A stretch of 64,000 nucleotides of DNA from Caryophanales bacterium UBA784 (GCA_002297045.1 DBJE01000004.1:62001-126000); one strand, 5' to 3'. Counted from the first letter of the stretch, positions 50,401-59,542 are shown. The notes: generated by a model from the sequence alone, not told the origin. A program made the numbers and translations.

Positions 50401-51565
50401 CGGTATCGCCGGCATAGGTGGACTTTCCGTCGTTTCCGGCAGCGAAGTTGACAATGACGCCAGCCTCTTCGCAGGCTTTAATGGCATTCTGAGTGGTCTC
50501 GGAAGTCGCAGAACGGAATTCGTCTAATGCACTACCTAAAGAAAGATTGACGACATCAAGTTTCCTCTGGGCAGCATATTCAAGGGCCTTAGAGACAGAG
50601 GCATCGCTTGCACCTGCGGCATTGTTTCCAAAGACCTTGAAAATGGCAAGCTGGGCTTCCGGGGCAATTCCCTGGAATTCATCGCCGTTAGAAGCAGCAA
50701 GAGAGGCAACGTGCGTGCCATGGACGTTGTCCTGGCTTCCGCCGGTCGGATCGACATTGTTATCGATATCGGCGACATCGATGGCAAAAGGAATCTTTTC
50801 GTTGATGTAGGTGTAGTCCGGAGCATTGATCTTTCCGTTCTTATCCGTGAACAGGGCATCGACTTCTTTCTTATTATGCCATCCGTCTTCTGCGATTTCA
50901 CTGGAGGTAAGGTTCTTAAAAGCAGCGGCATTAAGAAGGCTCTTTCCGTTTTCCTTCGGAGGATTCTTTTCTAATTCAGTACGCTCACTGGTTCCTTCGA
51001 CCTGGTTAAGATAAAGACCGGTATCCATGATACCGATTTTGATGCCTTTGCCCATCTTGGCATCTGCACCAAGGTCTTCCTTTCTCGCCTTCCTTGTCTC
51101 GGCAGAGAAATTGGTCAGCTGAAGTTCCTTGTTCTGATTATACTGGCTCTTTGTCGTGGTCGAACCATCCCCGTCGGCAAGGGTTCCGGCAGATGCGGTA
51201 GCCGAGGAAGCGGCATAACGATGGGAAAGTTCGACACTCTTCACGCCGGCAATCTGCTTCAGGATCTGAGAAGCAGAATCGGACTTCACCTGAATGGCAA
51301 AGCCGTTGAACAGGACATCATAGTCATAGGTGATTTCATAGGAATCCTGTGGAAGACGGTACTTGATTTCATTCAGGACACGGTTCTTTTCCCTGCGTGC
51401 GCCATTTGGATCGTTCTTCACATCTCCTGCAACAGTCACCCTGTAGGTGTTTTCTTCTGCCTTAGGGGCAATTGCAGAGAGATCTAATCCAGTCGAGGAT
51501 TTCGAAGCAAAGACGCCTAACGAGAGAAGTGCGCCGAAAGATAGGATATTAAATACTTTTTTCAT
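47423..51565 (-). CDS. Cell-surface subtilisin-like serine protease (S8)
   Basis: 1380-residue exported protease. A signal peptide (MKKVFNILSFGALLSLGVFA) precedes a propeptide-like region, then the S8 domain: Asp in IGIMDTGLYL near residue 180, His in NVHGTHVASLA near 281, oxyanion Asn in FAAGNDGKS near 376, Ser in MDGTSMATPN near 645. A protease-associated (PA) domain (GKIAVVDRGSTTFREKVE) is inserted between Asn and Ser. Long Fn3-like C-terminal regions follow, ending in one helix (VVLAAAGLVVFFVL) and KKKKAEPKQN. The layout matches lactococcal PrtP and streptococcal C5a-peptidase types but with a plain membrane anchor instead of LPXTG. AGG gives Met in YEYMDGTSMA. AAGGAGG precedes the start. 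Confidence 0.94.
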   Translation of the reverse strand: MKKVFNILSFGALLSLGVFASKSSTGLDLSAIAPKAEENTYRVTVAGDVKNDPNGARREKNRVLNEIKYRLPQDSYEITYDYDVLFNGFAIQVKSDSASQILKQIAGVKSVELSHRYAASSATASAGTLADGDGSTTTKSQYNQNKELQLTNFSAETRKARKEDLGADAKMGKGIKIGIMDTGLYLNQVEGTSERTELEKNPPKENGKSLLNAAAFKNLTSSEIAEDGWHNKKEVDALFTDKNGKINAPDYTYINEKIPFAIDVADIDNNVDPTGGSQDNVHGTHVASLAASNGDEFQGIAPEAQLAIFKVFGNNAAGASDASVSKALEYAAQRKLDVVNLSLGSALDEFRSATSETTQNAIKACEEAGVIVNFAAGNDGKSTYAGDTGYSDWTTDDVETGILGSYAVRDEKTNVIAASNPDKAFFSSVRIVGNNAVSFSDQVTNRVGMDDKDKYTTEHPLTELLNGANEKDLQYVRIGGYGNDDDYEEASAEGHDVKGKIAVVDRGSTTFREKVEIAYSHKASALIVINNVPGVTFNRNMDFNGYKPYIPVVFVFQTTSSYFGDVNKEGTLTLAQNTVKESPSGGVYASFSSDGSDANLDISPTISAPGYQIIGAIQADKHGQQSAGVQIDTSYIYGYEYRDGTSMATPNLTGALAVALSQHKGESDYAEYKTKLSKIAMSTADSLHDSSTEKNPASIRIQGAGRINVKRILDADSYVTTELNQLDDGSAFGDSKAELGNEGTLKQENLDADKEAYIEIPYTIHNDSDKEQTYTPSLTLQIPLLRAQVTSQQYQDEQKNESGSTKDTPETLVDQITRSVLDDVVTIPDSAYQGTSKGEVTVPANGTKTGTRKVRIDNLQYERSFSDAADAPTAFKGTLREYFAKYFKNAGGSYVEGFLTFKNSSSTSDKNLDLSIPYLGFYGDYTKGAAVEPFSQDKEANHVYTSELIDSRRKNLTATYAKTNAYTGSTLALHGGKVSDSVVSKIGSRDTAAIKTINPEFQIATPDTNNPDTIYAGAKNYSDHLVATFFVNRTISASKYSIKDSSGKEVLTDTIDRLTASGDDTFIAYDNGGKLYKSWLNESRNISRGYADIDLSSLAGGNYTIDFSFTPLATGKEQTRKQYKLVIDKSISSSSGYGFEETKYGTQRTIKTDANYVDCGGSSVIAENGSVSFNVPSSRLDSDKIFASLLRYSGSSVGLVVHPSENSVAVISQDLTDEKYDFSYSQTRLDENYVYFDVSLLNAKGDDLKTTTEFTVLIHVGKGLNKDDLDILVDNDEATFDYDATSGFVTLHRPKGAVSVQRNYVPVAVGEAAKTAREALEPSNPNNSSNNSNTSNPSGKNKVNVAAIVGGVVGGVVVLAAAGLVVFFVLKKKKAEPKQN

Positions 51566-51779
51566 CTGAATCTTCCTCCTTATATCGGATGAATTGAAAA
51601 TACGGCATCATTGATTTTAAACAATTTATGCCTAAGTAGAAAGAAATAAGAATAGCAAAGGCTAAACAAATTACGGAAAAAGGAAACAATTATTCTCTTG
51701 TTTTGCCGAAAATAGGACACTTTTCTATCAAAATGATAAAAGATAGACATTTCCTCTTTTGTGTGTAAACGCTTCCAGT

Positions 51780-52973
51780 CTAAGCTTTCCTTAGTTCCTT
51801 AACGAGAAGAGACCTTGCCTTCCTCTGTTCAAGGTCGACATATTCGTACGGTCCATGCCTATTATGATCACCGGTTCCAAGGTTCGGACAGGGTAGGCCC
51901 ATAAAGGACAGCTGACTGCCTGTCGTTCCTCCTCTGACGGCCTCTTCCTCATAGGGCATATTCAGTCTTTGATAGGCATCCTTCCTTTCTTTGACAATGG
52001 AAGGATGCTGGTCAAGGACACTCTTCCTATTATGGTACTGATCACTGATTTCAACCTTGATGACATCATCTTTATAAAGTTCGTTCCTTCTTTTTGCCGT
52101 AAAACGGGCCAAAGAGGCAAGCCTTTCGATTTCCTTTTCATCGAAGGAGCGGATGATGTAGTCCCTAGTGGCACGTTCCTCGTCCCCATTTAAGGAACAG
52201 AGATGGAAGAACGGCTCTTTTCCACAGGTATGCTCAGGACGGAGGTATTTTGGCAAAGCATTCTGGAAGTCAATGGCGACATTGACGGCGGAAAGAAGCT
52301 TATCTTTCGCTTCGCCAGGATGAATGGACTTTCCTTTGATCTCCACCTTCCTGCTTTTTGCAGTAAAGGTTTCGATAGAGACATACTGGGAGTCTCCTCC
52401 GTCCACCGTATAACCATATTCAGCCTCAATGAGCTCACGGGAAACATGTTCGGCATCCACGCCGATTTCTTCATCCGTCGTAAAGATAATTTCCAAAGGG
52501 CGATGGGGAAGCTTATTCTCCACCCTTTGGCAAAGGGCATCCCTGATGATGGCAATTCCGGCCTTATCGTCTCCCCCTAAAAGGGTCGTCCCATCCGTCA
52601 CCCTTAGAGGATGATGGAGGGAAGAAGAAAGCTGTGGGAAAGCCTTCTCCGACAGAATTTTTCCGTCACCAAGAGGAATATCCTTTCCTTCGTAAGTGAC
52701 AATTCTAGCCTTGACATTGCTGTCGCTAGCCTGGGGAGAAGTGTCCCTATGGGCTAAAAAGGCAATCCTAGGCTTGTTTCCTTCACCAGAGAACTTGGCA
52801 TCGATGATGCCAAAGCGGTTGACGGACAGAGCATAGGGATGAAGCTTCTGAAGCTCTAAGAGAAGCTTCTCCGTCAGATTCAAAATCTTAGAAGAAGAGG
52901 GTCCGTCATCCTTTGCCTCCCCGGCCCTTGTATCGACTTCCACATAAGAAAGAAAACGTTTGACAATGTCCAT
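51780..52973 (-). CDS. pepT: Peptidase T (tripeptide aminopeptidase)
   Basis: Cytosolic zinc aminopeptidase releasing the N-terminal residue of tripeptides. Family marks in 397 residues: FLSYVEVDTRAG, FLAHMDTSPQASDSNV with metal-binding His and Asp, GTTLLGGDDKAG, TTDEEIGVDA, YTVDGGD, HPGEAK, and the C-terminal RGGTTGSQLSFMGLPCPNL with GTGDHNMHGPYEYV. AHMDTSP is invariant and its Met is AGG here; RGGT uses AGA. It acts after peptide import by Opp and surface digestion by the subtilase. A parS site lies just upstream of its ATG. Confidence 0.96.
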   Translation of the reverse strand: MDIVKRFLSYVEVDTRAGEAKDDGPSSSKILNLTEKLLLELQKLHPYALSVNRFGIIDAKFSGEGNKPRIAFLAHRDTSPQASDSNVKARIVTYEGKDIPLGDGKILSEKAFPQLSSSLHHPLRVTDGTTLLGGDDKAGIAIIRDALCQRVENKLPHRPLEIIFTTDEEIGVDAEHVSRELIEAEYGYTVDGGDSQYVSIETFTAKSRKVEIKGKSIHPGEAKDKLLSAVNVAIDFQNALPKYLRPEHTCGKEPFFHLCSLNGDEERATRDYIIRSFDEKEIERLASLARFTAKRRNELYKDDVIKVEISDQYHNRKSVLDQHPSIVKERKDAYQRLNMPYEEEAVRGGTTGSQLSFMGLPCPNLGTGDHNRHGPYEYVDLEQRKARSLLVKELRKA

Positions 52974-52988
52974 TTGATTACTCCTGAT

Positions 52989-53004
52989 TATTTCACGTGA
53001 AACA
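52989..53004. promoter_or_regulatory. parS-like ParB-binding site
   Basis: TATTTCACGTGAAACA matches the conserved bacterial parS consensus TGTTNCACGTGAAACA in 15 of 16 positions, including the full CACGTG core with flanking TTT/AAA. It lies in the 36-base gap between the coiled-coil gene and pepT, about 10 kb from oriC. No parA or parB gene is in the window. Confidence 0.85.
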
Positions 53005-53009
53005 AGAAG

Positions 53010-56000
53010 CTATTTCTTGATCTCGTATCCATAGTTGTACCTAACGAATTTATTTTTAAAATTATAGATAAGGGCGAAGTTAGGGCTGATGAAAGAAGAC
53101 TCGGTAAGCCGCTCTGAAGGAAGATTAAGCCTAGGAAGAATCGAAGGACCGATGTGGATGGTCCGCTTGATGGTCGAATCGACCATCGGCCTTTGAAGAA
53201 GATGATAATAGACAGCCTTCCTTTCCTTGTCATTAGTCTCGCTGAGCCTGTTTTCGAAGGAAAGATGACGGAAGGAGAAGGGGAGCCTGACTTGATCTAA
53301 GACAATGACGGCATTCAGCTTGTTTTCCTTCTTAAAGGCATTCCGGTAGGAATTGAGCAAGGTGGCATAGGAAAGGACTTCCTTATAGGCTCCTTCCTTT
53401 GTCCCATCGAAGGTTAGGAAGGCATAGCTTTCCTTCCTTCTTAAGGTTCCTTTCCTCTCCCTAAAGGAAGAAGGGCAGGCCCGATAGACCGTACGGTCAA
53501 GAAGATCGAAGAAGGCTTTCACATCGTCTCCCTTCCTATCTTCTCCGTTAATCGGGGTCCTCTTGACGAAAAGATAAAGAACAGGCGTTGTCTTCTTTTC
53601 GTTAAGGGCCGTGATTTCCCTCGCCTTAGGAAGGTCATAAATGTCGTAGACGTCGTCAAGGGAGACAAAGTGATATCCTCTCTCTCCTTTTTCTAGGTGA
53701 TAGTTATGGCTATTGGTAGTGAACGGCTTAGTCAAGGAAAGATCCTTTGCCGTCTTCCTATTCACAAGGTAGTAGCTAGACTTCTTGTCGTCATCAAGAA
53801 GAGTGTCGTACTTTCCATAAGTCCAGCCTTGATTGCTTTCCTCTAGTCCGTACTGGTCTCTCTTCCTTATCCGGCCGGAGAAGTCGCAGGCTTCGTTTTT
53901 GTCCTTGCCGAAGTAGAAATCGAAAAGAAGGGAAGAGAAGGCGGCACTAGCCCGCTCTCTGTCGACAAAGGAGGCGTCAAGGCTTTCCACTGTTTTCCAT
54001 TCGCCACGGATTGGATATACGCCGTTATCTTCCTTTCGCTTAAAGGAAGGATTATCCTGAATCGCCTTTCGGACATGTTCTTCGTCAAAGGGAGTAGAGG
54101 TATCGTTCCTATAGAAAAGGAAAGAGTCATAGGCAGACTTCTCCCCTCCGGCAAGATAGAAGAGATATTGTTTTTCTTTTTCGCTTAACTGACTGGAAAG
54201 GTCTTCCTTTTCTTTGTTCAGCGAGGAAATCTCCTTGCTATAGTCTTCCTTCATCTTCTCAAAGTCAGCTTTCGCTTCTTCATATTCCTTAGAGAGGTTC
54301 GTCAGCTTGGTGTTGTAGTCCCTGGAAGTCTGCCTCCTATGGTTCCGTTCGCTTTCAGCCGATTTCAGTTGAGAACTGAGTTCTTCCTTTTCCTTTGTCA
54401 GGGAGTCAAAATCGGCCTTGCTTTGATTCAGCCTGGCAGAAAGATTCTCTTTTTCCTCAGACAGAGTCTCCCTGTCTGCCTTGTTTTTATCCAAAGTGGC
54501 ATTTAGTTCCTTGATCTCATTCTCTAATTGTGCCTTCTGGTCGTCCTTAAGAGAAGAGAGGGCATCGAGTTCTTCATAGTCTTTTTTCAGCTTCCCGTAA
54601 CGGAGGTCTTTCTCTTCCCTCTGTTTATTCAAAGCATCTAGTTTTTCCTTTAATTCATCCTGCCTTTGCTTAAAGACAGTCTCCGTCTTTTCGACCAGGC
54701 TTTCTTTTTCACTGTTCCTAGCTTCCAAGGCAGTCTTTTCTTCTACGAGTTTATTCTTCTCTGCTTCTACCAGGTTAAGGCGGTCCTGAATCTGTTTCTT
54801 TTCTTCCTGAAGGGTGAGACTCTCCTCTTCGCTTTTTTTCTTATTCTCTTCCGCCTGACTTTGATAGGCGGCATATTCTTCCTCGATTTTCTTCTTTTCG
54901 TCCTCTAAGGAAGAAAGGGAACTCTTCAGCGAATCAATAGTTTCATTAAGAGAAAGAGACTGGTTCTTCCATTCCTCCTCTTTCTTTAGCAAATCCTCTT
55001 TTAATGAAGAGACTTCATTCCTATTCTTATCCTTATCCTGCCTAGAGAGGGAAAGATTCTCCCGCCTATCCTCTTTTTCTTTTTGTAGCTGCAGAAGAGA
55101 GGAATTCCTTTCCCCTTCCTTCTTCTCCCACTCGATTCTGGAAATCTGATAATCTTCCCTGTTCTTCTTCTTTTCTTCTTCCAAAGACGAAAGACGGAAA
55201 GTCAGATCCTCTTTTTCTTTTCTGAGGGAAGAAAGGGAGATTTCCCTTTCTTCTTTTTCTTTCCTCAGACGGTCTTTTTCCTGAGTCAAGGCATCCTTTT
55301 CCCTCTTTAAAGAACTATTTTCATCCAGAGTCTGATTCAGCAAAGAAGTCTGCTCATCCTTCCTCTTAGAAAGACTAAGGGCATCCTGGCTGTTCTTCTC
55401 TTCCCTCTTAGTGAGAAGTTCTTCCTTCTCTTTAAGGGATGCAGCAAGAGCATCCCTTTTCTCCTTCGCCCCTAAGGAAAGAGATTCATTGGTCTCCTTA
55501 AGTTTTCCATTTTCTTCTTTAAGAAGAAGAATGTCCTTTTCTCTTTCCTGAAGTTCAAGTCTAAGGTTCTCATTGACTTGCTTAAGTCCGTCGGAAGAAG
55601 GATTTTCTTCCGGCTCTGCTTTTTCTTCTCCTTCGCTTTCCTGTCTGACAGGAGCAGAAGGCTCAGGCTTCCATCCAAAATGGCGGATAGGCTCGGTTAT
55701 GTCTTCTTGTGTCGTATCGTCCGTTGTAACTACCGGCGTTGTTTCCGCCTCTGCTTCTTTTGGCTTATCCTCCCTGAGAGGCTTTTCTTCAGCTACGGCA
55801 GGTTTTTCTTCGTTAAGGGAGACACTCTTTCTTGGCTCATCGTTCTCTTCCTCTTCTAAAGGCATCTTTACAATATCCGGGGAAGTTAAATCCAAATCCT
55901 TGGTGTTCTCCTTAAAATAGACATCCTGGATGTTCTTCGGATTCTTCAGTAGAAAGCTGTCCTGCTTCACGCCATAGAGAGCATTGAACCGGTTCCGGTT

Positions 56001-56363
56001 ATAGAATTCATCCTGGTTTTCCTTGCTCACTTCCCTGCTTAAGGGATGATTGCGGTCCGTGACGTCATAGAGGGCATAGGTCCCGAATCTTCTTCCCTTC
56101 CGGACCTCAAACAGTCCGTTCCCGATACGGAAAGAGGATTTCTCCCTTCTTAAATCAACGCTCTGCTTAGAGGCTATCCTCCTATTTGCGGCATTGTTCA
56201 CTCCGCCGGAAGAGAGAGGACGGATGAAGTCCTCTTCCCAGTTATAGAAGGAATCGCTGTTTTTATAGTCTTCCTTATGAATCTCCTGGGCGGCAAAATC
56301 ATAGGCGACCGTTCTTGTGCCGTAAATCGACTCCCAAAGTTTCCTAGCCTGTTCTTTATCCAT
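53010..56363 (-). CDS. Giant coiled-coil protein with two degenerate HNH-like modules
   Basis: 1117 residues, no signal peptide or membrane span. Residues 1-110 resemble HNH-type proteins (AYDFAAQEIHKEDY, then NWEEDFIRPLSSGGVNNAAN), but the metal-binding His of the usual DHxxPxSxGG is Phe. An acidic linker (to about 255) leads to a coiled coil of almost 500 residues (255-740) rich in Glu, Lys, Leu and Ser. Near residue 826 a second copy of the opening pattern appears (ACDFSGRIMKRDQYG, then W). The C-terminal 200 residues are unrecognised. It is likely structural or scaffolding rather than a nuclease. It follows the GH2 gene by five bases. Confidence 0.7.
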   Translation of the reverse strand: MDKEQARKLWESIYGTRTVAYDFAAQEIHKEDYKNSDSFYNWEEDFIRPLSSGGVNNAANRRIASKQSVDLRREKSSFRIGNGLFEVRKGRRFGTYALYDVTDRNHPLSREVSKENQDEFYNRNRFNALYGVKQDSFLLKNPKNIQDVYFKENTKDLDLTSPDIVKMPLEEEENDEPRKSVSLNEEKPAVAEEKPLREDKPKEAEAETTPVVTTDDTTQEDITEPIRHFGWKPEPSAPVRQESEGEEKAEPEENPSSDGLKQVNENLRLELQEREKDILLLKEENGKLKETNESLSLGAKEKRDALAASLKEKEELLTKREEKNSQDALSLSKRKDEQTSLLNQTLDENSSLKREKDALTQEKDRLRKEKEEREISLSSLRKEKEDLTFRLSSLEEEKKKNREDYQISRIEWEKKEGERNSSLLQLQKEKEDRRENLSLSRQDKDKNRNEVSSLKEDLLKKEEEWKNQSLSLNETIDSLKSSLSSLEDEKKKIEEEYAAYQSQAEENKKKSEEESLTLQEEKKQIQDRLNLVEAEKNKLVEEKTALEARNSEKESLVEKTETVFKQRQDELKEKLDALNKQREEKDLRYGKLKKDYEELDALSSLKDDQKAQLENEIKELNATLDKNKADRETLSEEKENLSARLNQSKADFDSLTKEKEELSSQLKSAESERNHRRQTSRDYNTKLTNLSKEYEEAKADFEKMKEDYSKEISSLNKEKEDLSSQLSEKEKQYLFYLAGGEKSAYDSFLFYRNDTSTPFDEEHVRKAIQDNPSFKRKEDNGVYPIRGEWKTVESLDASFVDRERASAAFSSLLFDFYFGKDKNEACDFSGRIRKRDQYGLEESNQGWTYGKYDTLLDDDKKSSYYLVNRKTAKDLSLTKPFTTNSHNYHLEKGERGYHFVSLDDVYDIYDLPKAREITALNEKKTTPVLYLFVKRTPINGEDRKGDDVKAFFDLLDRTVYRACPSSFRERKGTLRRKESYAFLTFDGTKEGAYKEVLSYATLLNSYRNAFKKENKLNAVIVLDQVRLPFSFRHLSFENRLSETNDKERKAVYYHLLQRPMVDSTIKRTIHIGPSILPRLNLPSERLTESSFISPNFALIYNFKNKFVRYNYGYEIKK

Positions 56364-56368
56364 GTTCT

Positions 56369-58141
56369 TTACTTCCTTACTTGATTAAACTCCTGGTAGA
56401 GGCATTCATTCAGTTCTTTCCTCATTTCTTCCTTAACCTTCCTCTGGCTTCGGGTATAGTCAAACAGTCCGTTTGCCTCTTCCTCGCAGTCACTAAGCTG
56501 AGTATAGATGACTCCGCTAAGCCCGTACTTCTTAATCTGGGGAAGGATTTCCTTCTGATAAAGATGTGTCCTCTTCTCTTCCAGTTCTTCCTTTGTCCGG
56601 ACATTCTTATGTCCGAACCTTTTCGGATAAGGGAAGCCTTTCCTTTTCAGTCCGATTCCTCCTATCTCACTAAGCAGGAATAGCCGGTTATAAGTGTTTT
56701 TCCGCTTCCTTTTCGGAAGGGTATAGGTATGAATGGAGAAGACGTCTGACTTCTCTGCCTCGTACCATCCGGAAGCAGAATCGAAGATCCTCTTTGGATC
56801 AATCTGCTTGGCTAAGGAATAGAAATAGCTTGGCTTATTCTCTCCCCATCCTTCATTGAAGATAGTCTGCCTGATGATGGAGGGATGGTTATGGAAGAGA
56901 GGAAGATATTCCTTCCTCTCCTTCTCAAAGAGAAGAAGGGATGCCTTGTCCTTTCTTCCGGTCTTCTTTGCCAGGATATGCTTCTCCTTAGAGAGGAAGG
57001 GGAATAGACGCGGAGCAACGACGGAGACAAAAGAGGGAGAATAGCCTCCGCAGGGATAGTCCTGGATCAGCAGCCTTCCCCTTTTGTCGGCAAGATAGTA
57101 GAAATAGGGGATCTCCACCTTCCTATGGACTCTTAGACAGTTAAAACCGAGGTCTAGGCTCTTTTGGATGTCAAAAAGATACTGGTTATAGCTTGTCGGA
57201 GTCAGCCTTGAGGAAGAATAATAGCCTTGGTCTAGAAGTCCGCTCAGGAAGAGCGGCTTTCCGTTAAGATAAAGACGCCTGAATCCGTCTTTTTCCTTGA
57301 TTTCCCTCTTTCTCAGTCCGAAATAGGAAGAGACAGTATCGCCCCTAAAGGAAGCCTTGACCATATAGAGATACGGGTTCTCCCTGCTCCAGAGGGTAAG
57401 AGGCGCTGTCAAGGGAAGGAAGGTCTCTTTTCCGGTTGGAACACTATATTCCTTCCCGTCAATCAGAAGGGAGCATGTCCCTTCTTTATTGGCCTTGGCG
57501 AGGACTTTGACTCCTCCCTTGTCGATGTCCTCGGTGAAGAGAAGGGATTCAAGATGGGAAGAAGGGACATTCTCCCTATAGATCGGCCTATATACGCCGC
57601 TTGAGGAAGAGTACTTCCATCCTCCCGGATTAAGCGTCTGCTTTCCGTTTGTCTGATAAGAGGAATCCGTCAGGTCCTTTACCCGCAAGGTAAGATCAAG
57701 AGGGAAAGAGGAAGAAGGGACTTCAAGCACAAAGGGAGTCCTTCCTCCTTCGTGGCTTAAAACAAGTTGAGAGCCAAGGAAGACGTCACAGAACTGATCT
57801 ACGCCAAGGAAATGAATCAGTACCCTTTCCTTGTCAAAATCTTCCGGAAGTTCAATCACCCGGTGATAGAAAAGATAGTCATCGGGAGAGACGAGCCTAT
57901 TGACTAAAGACTCAATCGTCTCCACAGCAAAGGGAACCCTGATTTTCTTTTGATAAAAAGAGGGAAGGCTCTTCTCTTTGCTCCTTGCAAAGTCCCATAG
58001 TCCGTTCAGCGATGCATAAAGCGGACGGGAGAAGAAGGGATTAGGATGCTCAGGAAGAGGCAAAGAAGAAGAGGGAGAATAGGAAGCATCAGAGAGAAGA
58101 TAGCCTTTGTTTAGGCCTTTATTGCTTTTCAGACATTGCAT
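56369..58141 (-). CDS. Glycoside hydrolase family 2 enzyme
   Basis: 590 residues from the start MQCLKSNKGLN at 58141, chosen because GGGAGG precedes it; the longer frame would run further into the upstream gene. Sugar-binding, Ig-like and TIM-barrel domains follow the GH2 plan: FSRPLYASLNGLWDFA, FLGVDQFCDVFLGSQLVLSH, YFGLRKREI, LDQGYY, CLRVHMKVEIPYFYYLADKM, HNHPSIIRQTIFNEGWGE (acid/base Glu) and LLSEIGG (probable nucleophile Glu). It belongs to the beta-galactosidase/glucuronidase type lacking a signal peptide, so the substrate is imported. It overlaps the MFS gene end by 23 bases. Confidence 0.9.
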   Translation of the reverse strand: MQCLKSNKGLNKGYLLSDASYSPSSSLPLPEHPNPFFSRPLYASLNGLWDFARSKEKSLPSFYQKKIRVPFAVETIESLVNRLVSPDDYLFYHRVIELPEDFDKERVLIHFLGVDQFCDVFLGSQLVLSHEGGRTPFVLEVPSSSFPLDLTLRVKDLTDSSYQTNGKQTLNPGGWKYSSSSGVYRPIYRENVPSSHLESLLFTEDIDKGGVKVLAKANKEGTCSLLIDGKEYSVPTGKETFLPLTAPLTLWSRENPYLYMVKASFRGDTVSSYFGLRKREIKEKDGFRRLYLNGKPLFLSGLLDQGYYSSSRLTPTSYNQYLFDIQKSLDLGFNCLRVHRKVEIPYFYYLADKRGRLLIQDYPCGGYSPSFVSVVAPRLFPFLSKEKHILAKKTGRKDKASLLLFEKERKEYLPLFHNHPSIIRQTIFNEGWGENKPSYFYSLAKQIDPKRIFDSASGWYEAEKSDVFSIHTYTLPKRKRKNTYNRLFLLSEIGGIGLKRKGFPYPKRFGHKNVRTKEELEEKRTHLYQKEILPQIKKYGLSGVIYTQLSDCEEEANGLFDYTRSQRKVKEEMRKELNECLYQEFNQVRK

Positions 58142-59528
58142 GTGTTTTTTCCTCCCGGAAATAGAGACAGATAGGGATAAGAGCCAGGGCAAGGATTCCA
58201 AGCCCCCTATAGTAGCCATAGGCGCTAGGCGCCTGGTTATTGACTTCCGGGAAGCTTGGATCAGGGAAAAGGGAACCGTAACGGGAATTTAAGGCATCGC
58301 CGATAAAGGGGGAGATACACCTAGGAAGGGCAACGACGAAGATCCTTCTTACTCCCCTAAAGACTCCTTCCTTTCCCTGCGGAATTTTCTCCCGGACTAA
58401 GGCGTTGAGGATAGTCGGTATGGCGACAAAGCCGAAGATCCTCCTTACTCCGGAAAAAGCGGCATAGCCTGTCCGGAGGGAACTTCCTTTTTCTCCTATA
58501 GAAGGAATAATTGCCATCCTGACAAGGGAAATGCCATAAAGGGCGAAAAGAGGAAGTATCCTCTTCTTCTTCCCCCTTCTGTCAGAAATAAAACCTAAGA
58601 CGATGGTCAGAAGGGAACCGAGAAGCAGGGAAACAGCCATGACTAAGGCAAAAGGAGTCAAAAAGCTGCCTGATGCAGTATTGCTGATCTGACAGGTATG
58701 CTCGACATAGACCATCAGGTAAGGGAAGAAGACGTTGTTGGCGCTGGCAAAGACGAAATAGGTAAGTAGGACAAGATAAAGGGATTTATTCTCTTTGACG
58801 GTCTTTATCCTGAATCCTTCGAGAAGAAGAGAGAAGTAGTGATCATTTCTTCCTTTCTTCCCTTTGTCTTTCGGCCTAAGGAAGAAGGATAGGATTCCGC
58901 TAAAAAAGACGATGGCTCCGATAAGATAGAAGAAGAGATCCCATCTTGCATCATGGACTCCGACCTTGGAATCACTAGTCAGGGAATTAAAGCCGACAAA
59001 AAGGACAAGCCTAGAGATAAGAGGAAGGACAGAGAGGACGCCCTCTGCCTTTCCCTTGTTCTCTTTGTCGATATTTCCGGTCACATAGGAGCTAAAGGCG
59101 GCGTCATTGGCCCTAGAGCCGAAGAACGTCCTTGCACAGTCAAGGATAATGACCCTGATTGCGGCCCTAGAGGAGGAGAGGGCGAGAGGAAGAAGTTCCT
59201 TAGAGGAATTGACGTTGAACAGACCAAAGCAGGCCGTTGTCACTCCCCAGAGAAGATATCCGAAGGAAATGAATTCCCGGCGGTGTCCGACCTTATCCGT
59301 CAGTGTCCCCATAAAAACCGTCGTCAACGTGGCGACAATCGCCGAAAGAGCCGTAGTCAGGGCTATATAGAGAGAGTAATCAAAGCGCTGACTGGCAGGG
59401 GAGGAGAAATTAAGATAGGTAATGAAGGTATTCAGGTACCTGTTCTCCAAGGACCAGGCAAGCTGTCCGACCAAGCCCACTAAGACAAGGAAGAACCACC
59501 TTCGAAGAGAAATCCCTTTCGGCTTCAT
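58119..59528 (-). CDS. MFS transporter, sugar-type
   Basis: 469-residue transporter with about twelve helices. The loop DKVGHRREF, the segment LDCAMTFFGSMANDAAFSSY and VTGNIDKENKGKAEGVLSVLPL match a Firmicutes group of MFS/GPH-like carriers usually found next to glycosidases (family DCxMTFFGSTANDAAFNAWVT; the Met is AGG). It begins 14 bases after dnaN and overlaps the GH2 start, so it should import the glycoside the GH2 enzyme cleaves. The specific sugar is unknown. Confidence 0.88.
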   Translation of the reverse strand: MKPKGISLRRWFFLVLVGLVGQLAWSLENRYLNTFITYLNFSSPASQRFDYSLYIALTTALSAIVATLTTVFMGTLTDKVGHRREFISFGYLLWGVTTACFGLFNVNSSKELLPLALSSSRAAIRVIILDCARTFFGSRANDAAFSSYVTGNIDKENKGKAEGVLSVLPLISRLVLFVGFNSLTSDSKVGVHDARWDLFFYLIGAIVFFSGILSFFLRPKDKGKKGRNDHYFSLLLEGFRIKTVKENKSLYLVLLTYFVFASANNVFFPYLMVYVEHTCQISNTASGSFLTPFALVMAVSLLLGSLLTIVLGFISDRRGKKKRILPLFALYGISLVRMAIIPSIGEKGSSLRTGYAAFSGVRRIFGFVAIPTILNALVREKIPQGKEGVFRGVRRIFVVALPRCISPFIGDALNSRYGSLFPDPSFPEVNNQAPSAYGYYRGLGILALALIPICLYFREEKTHAMSEKQ

Positions 59529-59542
59529 CTTTTCACCGCCGG

